This document shows positions 48,736 to 57,403 of a stretch of 64,000 bases of DNA, one piece after another. The position numbers and the translations under genes were made by a program. The notes under the pieces were generated by a model, which made no database searches, had not been told where the DNA came from, and saw only the letters and a program-made list of their open reading frames with translations. How positions within the stretch are numbered: the stretch's first letter is position 1; every line of letters starts with the position of its first letter. Source of the stretch: JABWAN01 sp041918175 (GTDB lineage: Bacteria > Zhuqueibacterota > Zhuqueibacteria > Zhuqueibacterales > Zhuqueibacteraceae); the NCBI GenBank assembly GCA_041918175.1, contig JAYRWE010000062.1, positions 1 through 64,000 of the forward strand, in the 5' to 3' direction.

Positions 48736-51183
48736 TCACTGCCCTCTCCCCGCCAGCATCACATAAATCGTGTGCAGAATAATTTTCAAATCCATCTTCA
48801 GCGACATGTTCTCCAAATAGAACAAGTCGTATTGCAGTTTTTGCTTCACGTCGTCGAGCGTGGCGTCGTATGCGCCTTTGATTTGCGCCCAGCCGGTGAT
48901 GCCGGGCTGCACGCGCAGGCGCCTCGGATAGAGCGGAATTTCTTTGCGTAATTTTTCTACGAAGAACGGACGCTCGGGGCGCGGGCCAACGATGCTCATT
49001 TCGCCAGCCAGCACGTTGAGGAATTGCGGCACTTCATCGATACGCCACTTGCGCATGAAACGTCCGCTGCGTGTGATGCGCGGATCGTCTTTATCCGCCC
49101 ACTTCGGCCCGGTGAGTTTTTCCGCGTCGGAAACCATTGAGCGAAACTTGATGACGTTGAAGTGGCGCCCGTCTTTGCCCATGCGCTCTTGTTTGTAGAA
49201 CACCGGCCCGCGCGAATCGAGTTTGATAATGAGCGCAACGAGCAGCCACACCGGCGCGCCGAGCACGAGAATGAGCAGCGAGAGCGAGAAATCGAGCACG
49301 CGCTTGGCGAGGCGCTCCCATGTGGGCATGTATTGCGGCAGAATTTCAATCAGCGGAAAGCCGTAGATTTGATTCGTGCGCGCTTGGCCGGTGATGATGC
49401 CGTATAAGTCGGGAACGATTTTTAATCCCACCGGCAAACCATCGGTCTGTGCGATGATCTCCATCAACGCGCGCTGATCTTTTTGCTGCAGGGCAATGAG
49501 CACTTCTTCGATTTGATAGCGCCGCGCAACCTCGGCAAGGTGTTCCAATCTTCCCAACACCGGCACGCCCTCAAATTGCCGCTTGCCCTCGTGCGCTTTG
49601 ATTTCGACGAACCCCAAAACTTGAAAGCCAAGCGCGGGATATTTGCGCACTTCTTGATAAAGCTCGCGTGCTTTTCTGCCCCATCCGACAATGAGCGCGC
49701 GCCGCATGCCGATGCCGCTTTCGAGCAAGTGGCGTTGAATCGTGCGCAAAATCATGCGCCCGGTCGTCACTGCGCCGGCGACCATCAACCAATAACTCAC
49801 CAACAAGATGCGCGTCTTCGTGATCGGCTGCGCCAGGTCTTGCTCCATTTCAAACGTGAGCACATAAATGAGCAAGACGCCGATGCCGACGATCTTAAAC
49901 ACGGCCACGGCTTCATCCAAACGCGAAGTAGCATTCCACGCGCGATACAAGCCCAGCACAAGAAAGACGATAAACCAAAAACCAAAAATTAAATTCGAGA
50001 CGGTGAATGCCGATTCGAGATTTGCCGGCGCGAAAAGGCCGAGTTGCGCGCGCAGATGCGTCCAGAGCATGAACGCGGCCGTGACGGCAATATAATCGCT
50101 CGCCATCACCGCGACTTTCTCAATCCACTTGGGAATGGCCGAGCCCCATTTCTTCGCCGTGAGCAGCCCCACCATTGTGCCGAGGCCGAAACCGAGATGA
50201 AACAGAAATAGGAGAGGAGGCAAGATTGGCAAGCACTGCCAACGCCGGGGGCGCGCGATCGCAAGCGTCATGAGCACATTGCAAAGCAGATAGCCGCACG
50301 TTGCGAGACCGAGCCACGTTAAATCGCGCGCGGAACCGAAGTCCGCGCCGCTTGCAAACAATGCGATGAGCACGAGCAATGCGATGGGAATCACATAATG
50401 CGGGCGCAACAATGCGGGCTGCTTCTTTACGCGATTGGCCCAGGCGAAACCGTGCTGCAACGCTTGCCCGAGCAAATGCCACAATGTGCCGCGCCAATGC
50501 AGCGTCGAAACCATTTGTGGAAAGAAGTGCAAGCCGTGCCGCTTTTGATGCAGCCGCGTCGCAACTTCGTATTCATTGTTCAAAATTTCCTGCGCCAACA
50601 CGCCGGCTTCGCGCAGCGCGCTTTCGCGATAAACCGCGTGCACGCATCCTTCTGCGCGCGTCGTTGCCGTCGTCAACTCTTGCGTCGCCAGTGGCACGGT
50701 CCAATGCGAGCCGAGCACGGCGGTATAGGCCTGCGTTAAAAAATCTCTTTGTTGATAAAGCACGCGCCCGCAAACACTCGCGCCGGAGGCCGTCTGCGCG
50801 CATGCGACCGCTTGCGCAATGAAATCATCGGCGAGAATTGCATGCGGCGAGAGTGCGAGCACGAGATGATCATGCGACATTGCAGTCGCCGGATTGCGCT
50901 GTTTGTGCGAGATATGCAGGGAGCGTTGCCGCACGCGAAATTCCGGAAACGCCTTCATAAACTCGCGCACGAGTTTGCGCAGCGGAAGCGCGGGGCTATC
51001 AAAGAGAAATTGGATTTCGATGAGATGATGCGGGTAGGTTTGGCGCGAGAGGGAAGCGAGGCAATCGGCAATTGTTTCCGGCGCGCCGCGCAAAGGGAGA
51101 ATGACCGTAAGCGCAACCTCATGTGCGGCAGACGCAAGGTTGGGAAAGCGAGCAACACGTTCTTGTGTCACGGCCATGAGCAT
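48736..51183 (-). CDS. GT2-like glycosyltransferase fused to polyprenyl sugar-phosphate transferase
   Basis: An 815-residue membrane protein. Residues 25-270 look like a GT2/CESA-type glycosyltransferase (VILPLRGAPETIADCLASL; LADDFIAQAV), then hydrophobic segments at about 270-340. Residues about 375-815 are a WbaP/WcaJ-like polyisoprenyl-phosphate sugar-1-phosphate transferase: helices, a NAD-binding-like GWGRKARELY domain (about 500-600), and the catalytic sugar-transferase domain (KRVLDFSLS, KFRSMVSDAEKL, SIVGPRPERP, GITGWAQI). The second part loads a sugar-phosphate onto undecaprenyl phosphate; the first would add the next sugar. Fusing both steps is unusual. Start uncertain between 51183 and 51177. 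Confidence 0.88.
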   Translation of the reverse strand: MLMAVTQERVARFPNLASAAHEVALTVILPLRGAPETIADCLASLSRQTYPHHLIEIQFLFDSPALPLRKLVREFMKAFPEFRVRQRSLHISHKQRNPATAMSHDHLVLALSPHAILADDFIAQAVACAQTASGASVCGRVLYQQRDFLTQAYTAVLGSHWTVPLATQELTTATTRAEGCVHAVYRESALREAGVLAQEILNNEYEVATRLHQKRHGLHFFPQMVSTLHWRGTLWHLLGQALQHGFAWANRVKKQPALLRPHYVIPIALLVLIALFASGADFGSARDLTWLGLATCGYLLCNVLMTLAIARPRRWQCLPILPPLLFLFHLGFGLGTMVGLLTAKKWGSAIPKWIEKVAVMASDYIAVTAAFMLWTHLRAQLGLFAPANLESAFTVSNLIFGFWFIVFLVLGLYRAWNATSRLDEAVAVFKIVGIGVLLIYVLTFEMEQDLAQPITKTRILLVSYWLMVAGAVTTGRMILRTIQRHLLESGIGMRRALIVGWGRKARELYQEVRKYPALGFQVLGFVEIKAHEGKRQFEGVPVLGRLEHLAEVARRYQIEEVLIALQQKDQRALMEIIAQTDGLPVGLKIVPDLYGIITGQARTNQIYGFPLIEILPQYMPTWERLAKRVLDFSLSLLILVLGAPVWLLVALIIKLDSRGPVFYKQERMGKDGRHFNVIKFRSMVSDAEKLTGPKWADKDDPRITRSGRFMRKWRIDEVPQFLNVLAGEMSIVGPRPERPFFVEKLRKEIPLYPRRLRVQPGITGWAQIKGAYDATLDDVKQKLQYDLFYLENMSLKMDLKIILHTIYVMLAGRGQ

Positions 51184-51206
51184 CTCGCTTCGCGGAGTCT
51201 ATACAA

Positions 51207-51354
51207 TGCTCCGCCACGGCTGGGCCGTGGCGTGCATTTGATTGTGAGCACTAAATTTTACGCTACGGCCAAGCCGTAGCGTAATGCTTATATGAGTCGC
51301 CGCTTATCTCGCATCCGAATGAAGGGCATGCCACGGCTCAGCCGTGGCGGAGCA
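51207..51354. repeat. Three-hairpin repeat element with GCTCCGCCACGGC outer arms
   Basis: Perfect 14-bp outer arms (TGCTCCGCCACGGC at 51207-51220 and GCCGTGGCGGAGCA at 51341-51354). Inside each arm and between them are hairpins GCCACGGC-tgg-GCCGTGGC, ACGCTACGGC-caa-GCCGTAGCGT and GCCACGGC-tca-GCCGTGGC. A similar single stem GCAACGGC-ttg-GCCGTTGC stands at 39893-39911. Confidence 0.8.
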
Positions 51355-51366
51355 GAAAGTAAGCGC

Positions 51367-52725
51367 TCAATGCTCTTCGCGATGGCGCAAGTTATCGGGA
51401 ATCGAGTTGTTGCCGTTGCCGAGCTTGACGATTTTGTTTTTGCCGCCGCTGGTGGCTTTGGTGGCGTTGCGCGTATCGACCACGAGTTTCGCGTGCTTCA
51501 CGATTTCTTGAAAATCGTACGCATCGTGCTCCGTTGCAATCACCACGCAATCCGCCTCGCGCAACACCGCAGGCGAGAGCTTCTTTGATTTATACGTCTT
51601 GCCGTTCACGCGCAGCGAGGGCACCCACGGATCGTTGTACTCCATCTTGCGGCCGCCGCGATTATAGAGCAACTCCATCAACTTAATCGCGGGCGAATTG
51701 CGCACGTCATCGACATTCTTCTTGAACGCCGCACCGAGCACGAGAATCTTCGCATCGCGAATTGCCACGCCATGATGCGAGAGCGAACGAATGATCAAAT
51801 CCAAAACATAATACGGCATATTCTCATTCGTCTGCGCCGCGAGTTCAATGAAGCTCGTGTGGAAATCATACTCGCGCGCTTTCCAGCTCAAGTAGTACGG
51901 ATCAACGAGAATGCAGTGGCCGCCGATGCCGGGGCCGGGCCGGAACGGCATGAAGCCAAACGGCTTCGTGGCCGCGGCTTCGACGACTTCCCAAATATCC
52001 ACGCCTTCCATGCGATCGCACAATTGCGCAAGTTCGTTGACGAGCGCGATATTCACCGAGCGGAAAATGTTTTCGAGCAGCTTGGTCATTTCCGCGGCTT
52101 TGGGATTCGAAAGCTCTTTTACTTCGACGACAACTTTGCGCGTGATGTCGGCCGCAAGCTTCGTGCATTTCTTCGTGACGCCGCCAACGACCACCGGAGT
52201 TGTTGCCGTGGTGAAGCGCTTATTTCCCGGATCAATGCGTTCGGGCGAAAATGCCAAATGAAAATCCTTGCCCACCTTCAGCTTTTGCGCTTCGAGAATG
52301 GGTTGCACGACTTTCTCCGTGGTTTCGGGATAGGTCGTGGATTTCAAAATGATCAATTGGCCGCGACGCAAGCCGGTGGCAATGCCTTTCGCCGAATGCT
52401 CGATATATGAAACGTCCGGCTCTTTATTGTCTGTAAACGGCGTGGGCACGCAAATGAAAATCACGTCCTGCGCCGCGATGTCTTTATAATCGCTCGCCGC
52501 GGAGAACTTGGCTGTCTCGACCATTGCGTTGAGCTTGTCGCTATCAACGTCGTCGATGTAATTTTCGCCGCGATTGAGCTTGGCGATTTTGCGGGCGTCA
52601 ACATCAATGCCCAACACTTCATACCCGGCGCCGGCATATTCCACCGCCAGCGGAAGGCCGACATAGCCGAGACCGATTACACAGATCTTCGCGCTACCAT
52701 TGTCGATCTTTTGTTGCAGCGTCAT
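51367..52725 (-). CDS. UDP-sugar (UDP-HexNAc) 6-dehydrogenase family
   Basis: A 452-residue nucleotide-sugar dehydrogenase: NAD Rossmann motif GLGYVGLPLA (18-27), a central helix with LKSTTYPETTEKV, and catalytic C271 in GIGGHCILVDPYYL. The HCIxVDPYYL form is typical of the UDP-N-acetylglucosamine/mannosamine 6-dehydrogenases (WbpA/WecC-like), which make UDP-HexNAc-uronic acids for polysaccharide. AAGGA precedes the Met at 52725. It fits the surrounding polysaccharide genes; the exact sugar cannot be fixed from sequence. Confidence 0.92.
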   Translation of the reverse strand: MTLQQKIDNGSAKICVIGLGYVGLPLAVEYAGAGYEVLGIDVDARKIAKLNRGENYIDDVDSDKLNAMVETAKFSAASDYKDIAAQDVIFICVPTPFTDNKEPDVSYIEHSAKGIATGLRRGQLIILKSTTYPETTEKVVQPILEAQKLKVGKDFHLAFSPERIDPGNKRFTTATTPVVVGGVTKKCTKLAADITRKVVVEVKELSNPKAAEMTKLLENIFRSVNIALVNELAQLCDRMEGVDIWEVVEAAATKPFGFMPFRPGPGIGGHCILVDPYYLSWKAREYDFHTSFIELAAQTNENMPYYVLDLIIRSLSHHGVAIRDAKILVLGAAFKKNVDDVRNSPAIKLMELLYNRGGRKMEYNDPWVPSLRVNGKTYKSKKLSPAVLREADCVVIATEHDAYDFQEIVKHAKLVVDTRNATKATSGGKNKIVKLGNGNNSIPDNLRHREEH

Positions 52726-52826
52726 AGGTGCTATCCTTCCATACAAATAAAAAGTTGTCGTCTTGACCCCCGCTTCTTTTCATCATAAACACGGGAGCCC
52801 GGCGAGATGTAAGGTTAATTGATTCC

Positions 52827-52912
52827 GTTGTAGCCTTGCCCCCTTGTGGGGCATTGTGGCGAATACGAATTTGTTGCACGAATCAGCCGCCCACAAAGGG
52901 CGGGGACTACGA
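52827..52912. repeat. TTGTAG/CTACGA hairpin element, single copy
   Basis: Outer arms GTTGTAG (52827-52833) and ACTACGA (52906-52912), with inner arms GCCCCCTTGTGGGGC and GCCCACAAAGGGC. It has the same outer arms as elements at 1534-1598 and 42009-42192, with a different middle. Confidence 0.75.
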
Positions 52913-52925
52913 TTGCGCAAAAAAA

Positions 52926-53930
52926 CTACAGCGTGCGGCCATAGTGTTTCTTATAAAACTCAAGATACTCGCCGCTCTTCAATTTCTCCCACCACCAACG
53001 GTTCTCGCGATACCAGTCGATTGTATTCTGCAAAGCGGATTCGAGTTCATACTTTGGTTTCCAGCCCATTGCCGCGAGCTTGTTGCAATCGAGCGAGTAA
53101 CGGCGATCATGGCCGGGACGATCTTGCACATACGTTTTCAACGATTGCGGCTTGTTGAGATAGGAGAGAATAAAATCCGTGATCTCAAGATTCGTGCGCT
53201 CGTTGCCGCCGCCGATGTTGTACGCCTCGCCGTCAACGCCGTGTTGCCAAACAAAGTCAATCGCCGCGCAATGATCTTCCACGTGAATCCAATCGCGCAC
53301 GTATTGGCCGTCGCCGTAAATCGGCAGCGGCTTGTCTTCCAGCGCGTTGGTGACGAAGAGCGGAATGAGTTTTTCGGGATATTGAAACGGCCCGAAGTTA
53401 TTCGAGCAGCGGGTGAGAATGACGGGCAGGTTATACGTCACGAAATAGGAAAACGCGAGACGATCGGCGCCGGCTTTCGAAGCGGAGTATGGACTCGAAG
53501 GCATGAGCGGGTCGGTTTCAAGAAAGCCACGACCCAGCGTGCTGCCATACACTTCGTCGGTGGAAATTTGAATAAACTTTTTCACTTCATGGCGGCGCGC
53601 GGCTTCGAGCAGGGTGAATGCGCCGAAAATATCCGTGCGAATAAACGCATCCGGACCGCTGATGGAGCGATCCACATGGCTCTCTGCGGCAAAATTCACC
53701 ACCACATCCATCTCTTCCACCAATTCGTTGACGAGCGCGCCGTCGCAAATATCGCCCTTCACGAAATGATAATTCGCGTGGCCTTTGAGATCGCGCAGGT
53801 TTTCGAGATTGCCGGCGTAGGTGAGTTTGTCGAGATTGGTAATGTGGAGGTCGTCATATTTCTGCAGCATGTAGCGAATGAAATTGCTGCCGATAAAACC
53901 CGCCCCACCCGTAACCAAAAACTTTTGCAT
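52926..53930 (-). CDS. rfbB: dTDP-glucose 4,6-dehydratase
   Basis: A 334-residue extended SDR: TGGAGFIGSN (7-16), the TDEV triad region (T124-D125-E126) and Y148-SAS-K152, then SNNFGPFQYPEKLIPLF, all as in RfbB/RmlB. It converts dTDP-glucose to dTDP-4-keto-6-deoxyglucose, the first committed step towards dTDP-rhamnose or dTDP-fucosamine. It is separated from the UDP-sugar dehydrogenase gene by about 200 bp containing a repeat element; the next enzymes (RmlC, RmlD) are not in the window. Confidence 0.95.
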   Translation of the reverse strand: MQKFLVTGGAGFIGSNFIRYMLQKYDDLHITNLDKLTYAGNLENLRDLKGHANYHFVKGDICDGALVNELVEEMDVVVNFAAESHVDRSISGPDAFIRTDIFGAFTLLEAARRHEVKKFIQISTDEVYGSTLGRGFLETDPLMPSSPYSASKAGADRLAFSYFVTYNLPVILTRCSNNFGPFQYPEKLIPLFVTNALEDKPLPIYGDGQYVRDWIHVEDHCAAIDFVWQHGVDGEAYNIGGGNERTNLEITDFILSYLNKPQSLKTYVQDRPGHDRRYSLDCNKLAAMGWKPKYELESALQNTIDWYRENRWWWEKLKSGEYLEFYKKHYGRTL

Positions 53931-54062
53931 TGCATAATCCTTTGTTAAAAAGCCCGAGATGTTGAACCACAGTTGATTTCGTCCTTGAAGGGCGGCAAGA
54001 TAGAAAACGGGCTTTTGAAAGTCAATATTGGCATTTCTGTTTAAGCGTGATTAAAACATTCT

Positions 54063-54240
54063 AAACCGCGAATCAGCGCGAATGGACGCCAATGTTTTTG
54101 ATTCGCGTTCATTCGCGCGCCTTCGCGGTTGCAATCGTTCCTTTGCTGGGAGCCGGTCGCACGCTTCACAAGTTTCACTCTCGTTCCCAAACTCCGTTTG
54201 GGAACGCAATTGCCCGCGAAACTCAGTTTCGCAGCGTGAG
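54063..54240. repeat. Two interspersed palindromic repeats in the 355-bp intergenic region
   Basis: 54063-54130: AACCGCGAA on the left pairs with TTCGCGGTT on the right, with inner CGCGAATG/CATTCGCG matches. 54183-54232: GTTCCCAAACTCCGTTTGGGAAC hairpin then GCGAAACTCAGTTTCGC hairpin, a known dispersed type. The rest of 53931-54286 holds no gene that can be supported. Confidence 0.75.
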
Positions 54241-54286
54241 CAAAATGCAATTACTTTAAGTTTCTTCTTTACCAACACCCTCTGCC

Positions 54287-55969
54287 TCATGCCGAAAACG
54301 GCGCGCGCAAAACTTTGCCCGTGAGCTTGCCCGTCAACTTTTCTTGCGCCAACACAACCTCGCCATTCACGAGAACGTAAGGAATGCCTGCCGGATATTG
54401 AAACGGCGCAGCCCAGGTCGCGCGATCGGCGACAGAGGTGGGATCAAAGACGACAACATCGGCCCAATACCCTGGCCGCAAATAGCCGCGATCTTTTATG
54501 CCGAGTGTTTCCGCAGGCAGCGCCGACATTTTGCGCACGGCATCTGAGAGCGACATGATTTTATCTTCGCGCACATACTTGCCGAGCACGCGCGGGAAAG
54601 TTCCAAACGAGCGCGGATGCGGATTGCCGCGACGCAAACGGCCTTCGATGCCGAGCGCAGAGCCGTCGCTCGCAGGCATGCAATGCGGATGCGCGAGCAA
54701 CGTCGCAGTGTCTTCTTCGCTCATCGCAAAGCCGATCATGTTGCCGCCGCCTTCTTCGGCAATAATCAACTCGAACAACGTGCTTATGGGATCGACGCCG
54801 GTTGCAGCAATCTCTTCGAAGGTCTTGCCTTCCAACTCGCTGCGGCGCGGATGTTTGCTCAAACTCGAAATCATCACCGAGCGCCAGCCGCCGATCTTTT
54901 CCACTTCATGCCAGGCCTCAGCACGCAGTTTTTCTTGCAATGAAGCATCTTGCAAACGTGCGACGAATTTTTCGCTCCCGCCGTCGCGACTCCACAGCGG
55001 AAAGAGCGACGAGAGGCCGGTGTTGTAAGCGACATAGGGATAGCGGTCACACGTCACTTGTATGCCGCTCGCACGCGCGGCTTCGAGCTTCGCCATCATC
55101 TCCGCCTGCTTGTGCCAATTGCCTTGGCCCGAAGCTTTGATGTGCGATATGTTGAGTGCAACGCCGGCTTCGCGCGCGATGCGAATGGCCTCGTCAATCG
55201 CTTCGAGCAGCGTATCGTCCTCATTGCGCATGTGCGTGGAATAAATGCCGCGACCGTTCATGCTGTGGCACACCTCAATAATCTCCTCAGTCGTCGCAAA
55301 ACTTCCCGGCGTATATTCCAAACCGGAAGAGATGCCATATGCGCCTTGCGCAAAAGCATCGCGCGCGAGTTGTTTCATTTGCTCAATCTCACTTGGCGTT
55401 GCGGGACGATCATCTTCGCCGACAACCATTTCGCGCAGCGTGCCTTGCCCAACCATGCTCAGGCAATTCGTGAGCAAACCGCGATGTTCGAGATTGCGGA
55501 AATAGCCCGCGAAATCGCGCCACGCGACTTCCAAACCGAAGCGCTCTTTCAAACGATCCACGAGCTGCATGGTCATCTTCTCATTCATCGGCGCCATCGA
55601 GCCGCCGTCTTGTCCGAGCACTTCCGTGGTCACGCCTTGCCGAATTTTCGATTGCGCTTCGCCTGCGAGCAAAAGTTCGTCATCACTATGCGAGTGAAAA
55701 TCAATAAAGCCTGGCGCAACCGCGAGGCCGCTTACTTCAAGCTTCTGCTTCGCAGTGCGATCTTTTAAATCACCGAGCGCAACGATGCGCCCAGCTTTGA
55801 TGCCGATGTCGCTCGGCACGCCCTCGCCGCCGCTGCCATCATAAACCAAACCGCCGACGAGAATGAGATCAAACTCGTTTTTAAGTGAACATGAAGGAAG
55901 GAACCAGGAGGAAGCCGCCACTGCGCCACATGCTTTGAGAAAATCACGCCGCGAATGAGAACGAGACAT
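54287..55969 (-). CDS. D-aminoacylase (N-acyl-D-amino-acid deacylase), exported
   Basis: A 560-residue amidohydrolase. It begins with a twin-arginine signal with a lipobox-like end (SRRDFLK ... LPSCSLKN); an AAGGAG box precedes the Met at 55969. The amidohydrolase metal site H92-x-H94 (GFIDFHSHSDD) and later GQDGGSM, NISHIKASGQGNWH and HCMPASDGSALG follow the N-acyl-D-amino-acid deacylase pattern. It releases D-amino acids from N-acyl forms. It is the first of a divergent pair with the Uma2 gene. Confidence 0.92.
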   Translation of the reverse strand: MSRSHSRRDFLKACGAVAASSWFLPSCSLKNEFDLILVGGLVYDGSGGEGVPSDIGIKAGRIVALGDLKDRTAKQKLEVSGLAVAPGFIDFHSHSDDELLLAGEAQSKIRQGVTTEVLGQDGGSMAPMNEKMTMQLVDRLKERFGLEVAWRDFAGYFRNLEHRGLLTNCLSMVGQGTLREMVVGEDDRPATPSEIEQMKQLARDAFAQGAYGISSGLEYTPGSFATTEEIIEVCHSMNGRGIYSTHMRNEDDTLLEAIDEAIRIAREAGVALNISHIKASGQGNWHKQAEMMAKLEAARASGIQVTCDRYPYVAYNTGLSSLFPLWSRDGGSEKFVARLQDASLQEKLRAEAWHEVEKIGGWRSVMISSLSKHPRRSELEGKTFEEIAATGVDPISTLFELIIAEEGGGNMIGFAMSEEDTATLLAHPHCMPASDGSALGIEGRLRRGNPHPRSFGTFPRVLGKYVREDKIMSLSDAVRKMSALPAETLGIKDRGYLRPGYWADVVVFDPTSVADRATWAAPFQYPAGIPYVLVNGEVVLAQEKLTGKLTGKVLRAPFSA

Positions 55970-55978
55970 ACACGCTCC

Positions 55979-56007
55979 TTGACTTTGAGCCGATGAGAAA
56001 GTATTAT
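55979..56007 (+). promoter_or_regulatory. Sigma-70-like promoter candidate for Uma2 gene
   Basis: TTGACT at 55979-55984 and TATTAT at 56002-56007 with 17 bases between them, 38 bp before the Met at 56046. It lies in the short divergent gap to the D-aminoacylase gene. Confidence 0.4.
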
Positions 56008-56045
56008 AATTGCATAAAGAGTACGAAAGCTCAGGAGATTTTGCA

Positions 56046-56657
56046 ATGACACTTTTGCTCGATTTCACTCCGTCGAAGGAAGCTAAAGCTCCTTCTGATT
56101 ACCAATCGCCGCCACCCGGTAAGTGGACTTACGATGATTATTGTCGCCTGCCCGAAGACGGCATTCGCTACGAAGTCATTGAAGGGGTATTGTATATGTC
56201 GCCCGCGCCTCGAATCAAACATCAAGCTGTGAGCGCCAAGCTTTTCAGCCGCCTCGAGTTTTTTGTTGAACAACATGACGCCGGATTAGCGCTTTATGCG
56301 CCGGTCGATGTCATGCTTCCCGGCTTGGCGACTCCCGTACAGCCGGACATTGTCTTCGTTGCGAAAGAACGGCTTGCCATTGCCTCGGAAGAACGCATTG
56401 AAGGTGCGCCGGATCTTGTCGTCGAAATTCTTTCGCCGTCCAATTGGGGCGTGGATCGCGGCAAGAAAGCCGAAGTCTATGCCAAAGCCAGCGTGCGCGA
56501 ATATTGGATCGTTGACGCCGATGCTCGCACGATAGAACTCTTTGTCTTGGAAAAGAATGGTTATAAACTTTTGGGCAAATACGGCGTCGGCAAAACCGTG
56601 CGCTCAAAAGTGCTCGCAGGCTTTGCCGTGAAGGTATCGGAGGTCTGCCCGAAATAG
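56046..56657 (+). CDS. Uma2-family putative nuclease
   Basis: A 203-residue Uma2 (DUF820) protein with a PD-(D/E)xK-like fold: YEVIEGVLYMSPAP (glutamate of helix 1), VQPD (the PD), and APDLVVEILSPSNWGVDRGKK (ExL ... K) with Y in SVREYWIVD. Such proteins are very numerous in Cyanobacteria and related genomes; their nucleic-acid role is unproven. AGGAG precedes the Met at 56046. Two Uma2 fragments follow (56658-56773 and 57265-57388), so copies have been multiplied or lost here. Confidence 0.92.
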   Translation: MTLLLDFTPSKEAKAPSDYQSPPPGKWTYDDYCRLPEDGIRYEVIEGVLYMSPAPRIKHQAVSAKLFSRLEFFVEQHDAGLALYAPVDVMLPGLATPVQPDIVFVAKERLAIASEERIEGAPDLVVEILSPSNWGVDRGKKAEVYAKASVREYWIVDADARTIELFVLEKNGYKLLGKYGVGKTVRSKVLAGFAVKVSEVCPK

Positions 56658-56773
56658 CTTTGGAATTTTTTTCAAAGCAAGGCGTGTATGAGTTGGCGGG
56701 AAAATACGGCGTGGGCGAAACGCTGCGTGCGGAAGTCGGCGCCGCGTTCAAAGTAACTCAGTGCGCTCAATGA
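56658..56773 (+). pseudogene. C-terminal Uma2 fragment
   Basis: Immediately after the stop of the intact gene, one frame reads LEFFSKQGVYELAGKYGVGE then LRAEVGAAFKVTQC and stops. This repeats the end of the intact Uma2 protein (LLGKYGVGKTVRSKVLAGFAVKV) but is not identical, so it comes from a related gene. Confidence 0.7.
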
Positions 56774-56801
56774 GGAGGAGAATGCGAGGCGGTGCTCTTC
56801 T

Positions 56802-57122
56802 TCAAGCCGCTTGCGGCTCGCGCAAAGTATCGGCAAAGCTCAGTACTCGTTTCACTCGCTCTTCGTCAAACTCATTGACGATGGAAAAGAGTTGGCGCAG
56901 AATCAGCTTTTTCGGTTGGGCAATGCCGGAAGAAAGCGCGACAATTTTTTCCGGCGAAAGCGCGCAAAGCGCGAGGGTATCGCCGTCCTCATCCACAAAT
57001 TCGACTTCAAACTCGCCGTCGGAATAGCATTCCACGACTGTGCCTTGTGCGCCGCGCTTCAGATCAAACTCCGGCAAATCTTCGCGCAGTTCTACTATAT
57101 CAAACAATGATGGTCTATTCAT
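56802..57122 (-). CDS. DUF4926-like small protein
   Basis: A 106-residue protein. The first 55 residues (MNRPSLFDIVELREDLPEFD, LKRGAQGTVVECYSDGEFEV, EFVDEDGDTLAL) match the DUF4926 family, which usually has about 70 residues and is paired with a toxin-like gene (DUF6883). No such partner is here. The remaining helix (LFSIVNEFDEERVKRVLSFADTL) is extra. Possible antitoxin or remnant of a pair. Confidence 0.7.
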   Translation of the reverse strand: MNRPSLFDIVELREDLPEFDLKRGAQGTVVECYSDGEFEVEFVDEDGDTLALCALSPEKIVALSSGIAQPKKLILRQLFSIVNEFDEERVKRVLSFADTLREPQAA

Positions 57123-57264
57123 GATTTCTTTCTCACCATTAAAGTTGTTAAACGCGCTTGTTTGGAATCATACGCACCAAGTTTCATAAAAGAGTACAAG
57201 CGTTTTGGGTTTCAACCTCTGTGTTAGAACTTTCGCCGTTTATAATAAAAACGCTTCATCTCAA

Positions 57265-57388
57265 ATGCAAGCGCGCCACACCGGTTCAGCCCGACATCGT
57301 CTTCATTGCCAAGAGACGGCGCCGCATCGTCAAAGAAAAATATGTCGAATGCGCGCCCGATATTCTTGATGAAATTTGTTCTCCTTTG
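57265..57388 (+). pseudogene. Central Uma2 fragment
   Basis: The frame reads ATPVQPDIVFIAKRRRRIVK then KYVECAPDILDEICSPL. This matches the central part of the intact Uma2 protein (ATPVQPDIVFVAKERLAIAS then ERIEGAPDLVVEILSPS). It has no start of its own and reads straight into the next gene, which begins 16 bp later. Confidence 0.75.
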
Positions 57389-57403
57389 CAAACCGAGGCT
57401 GTG

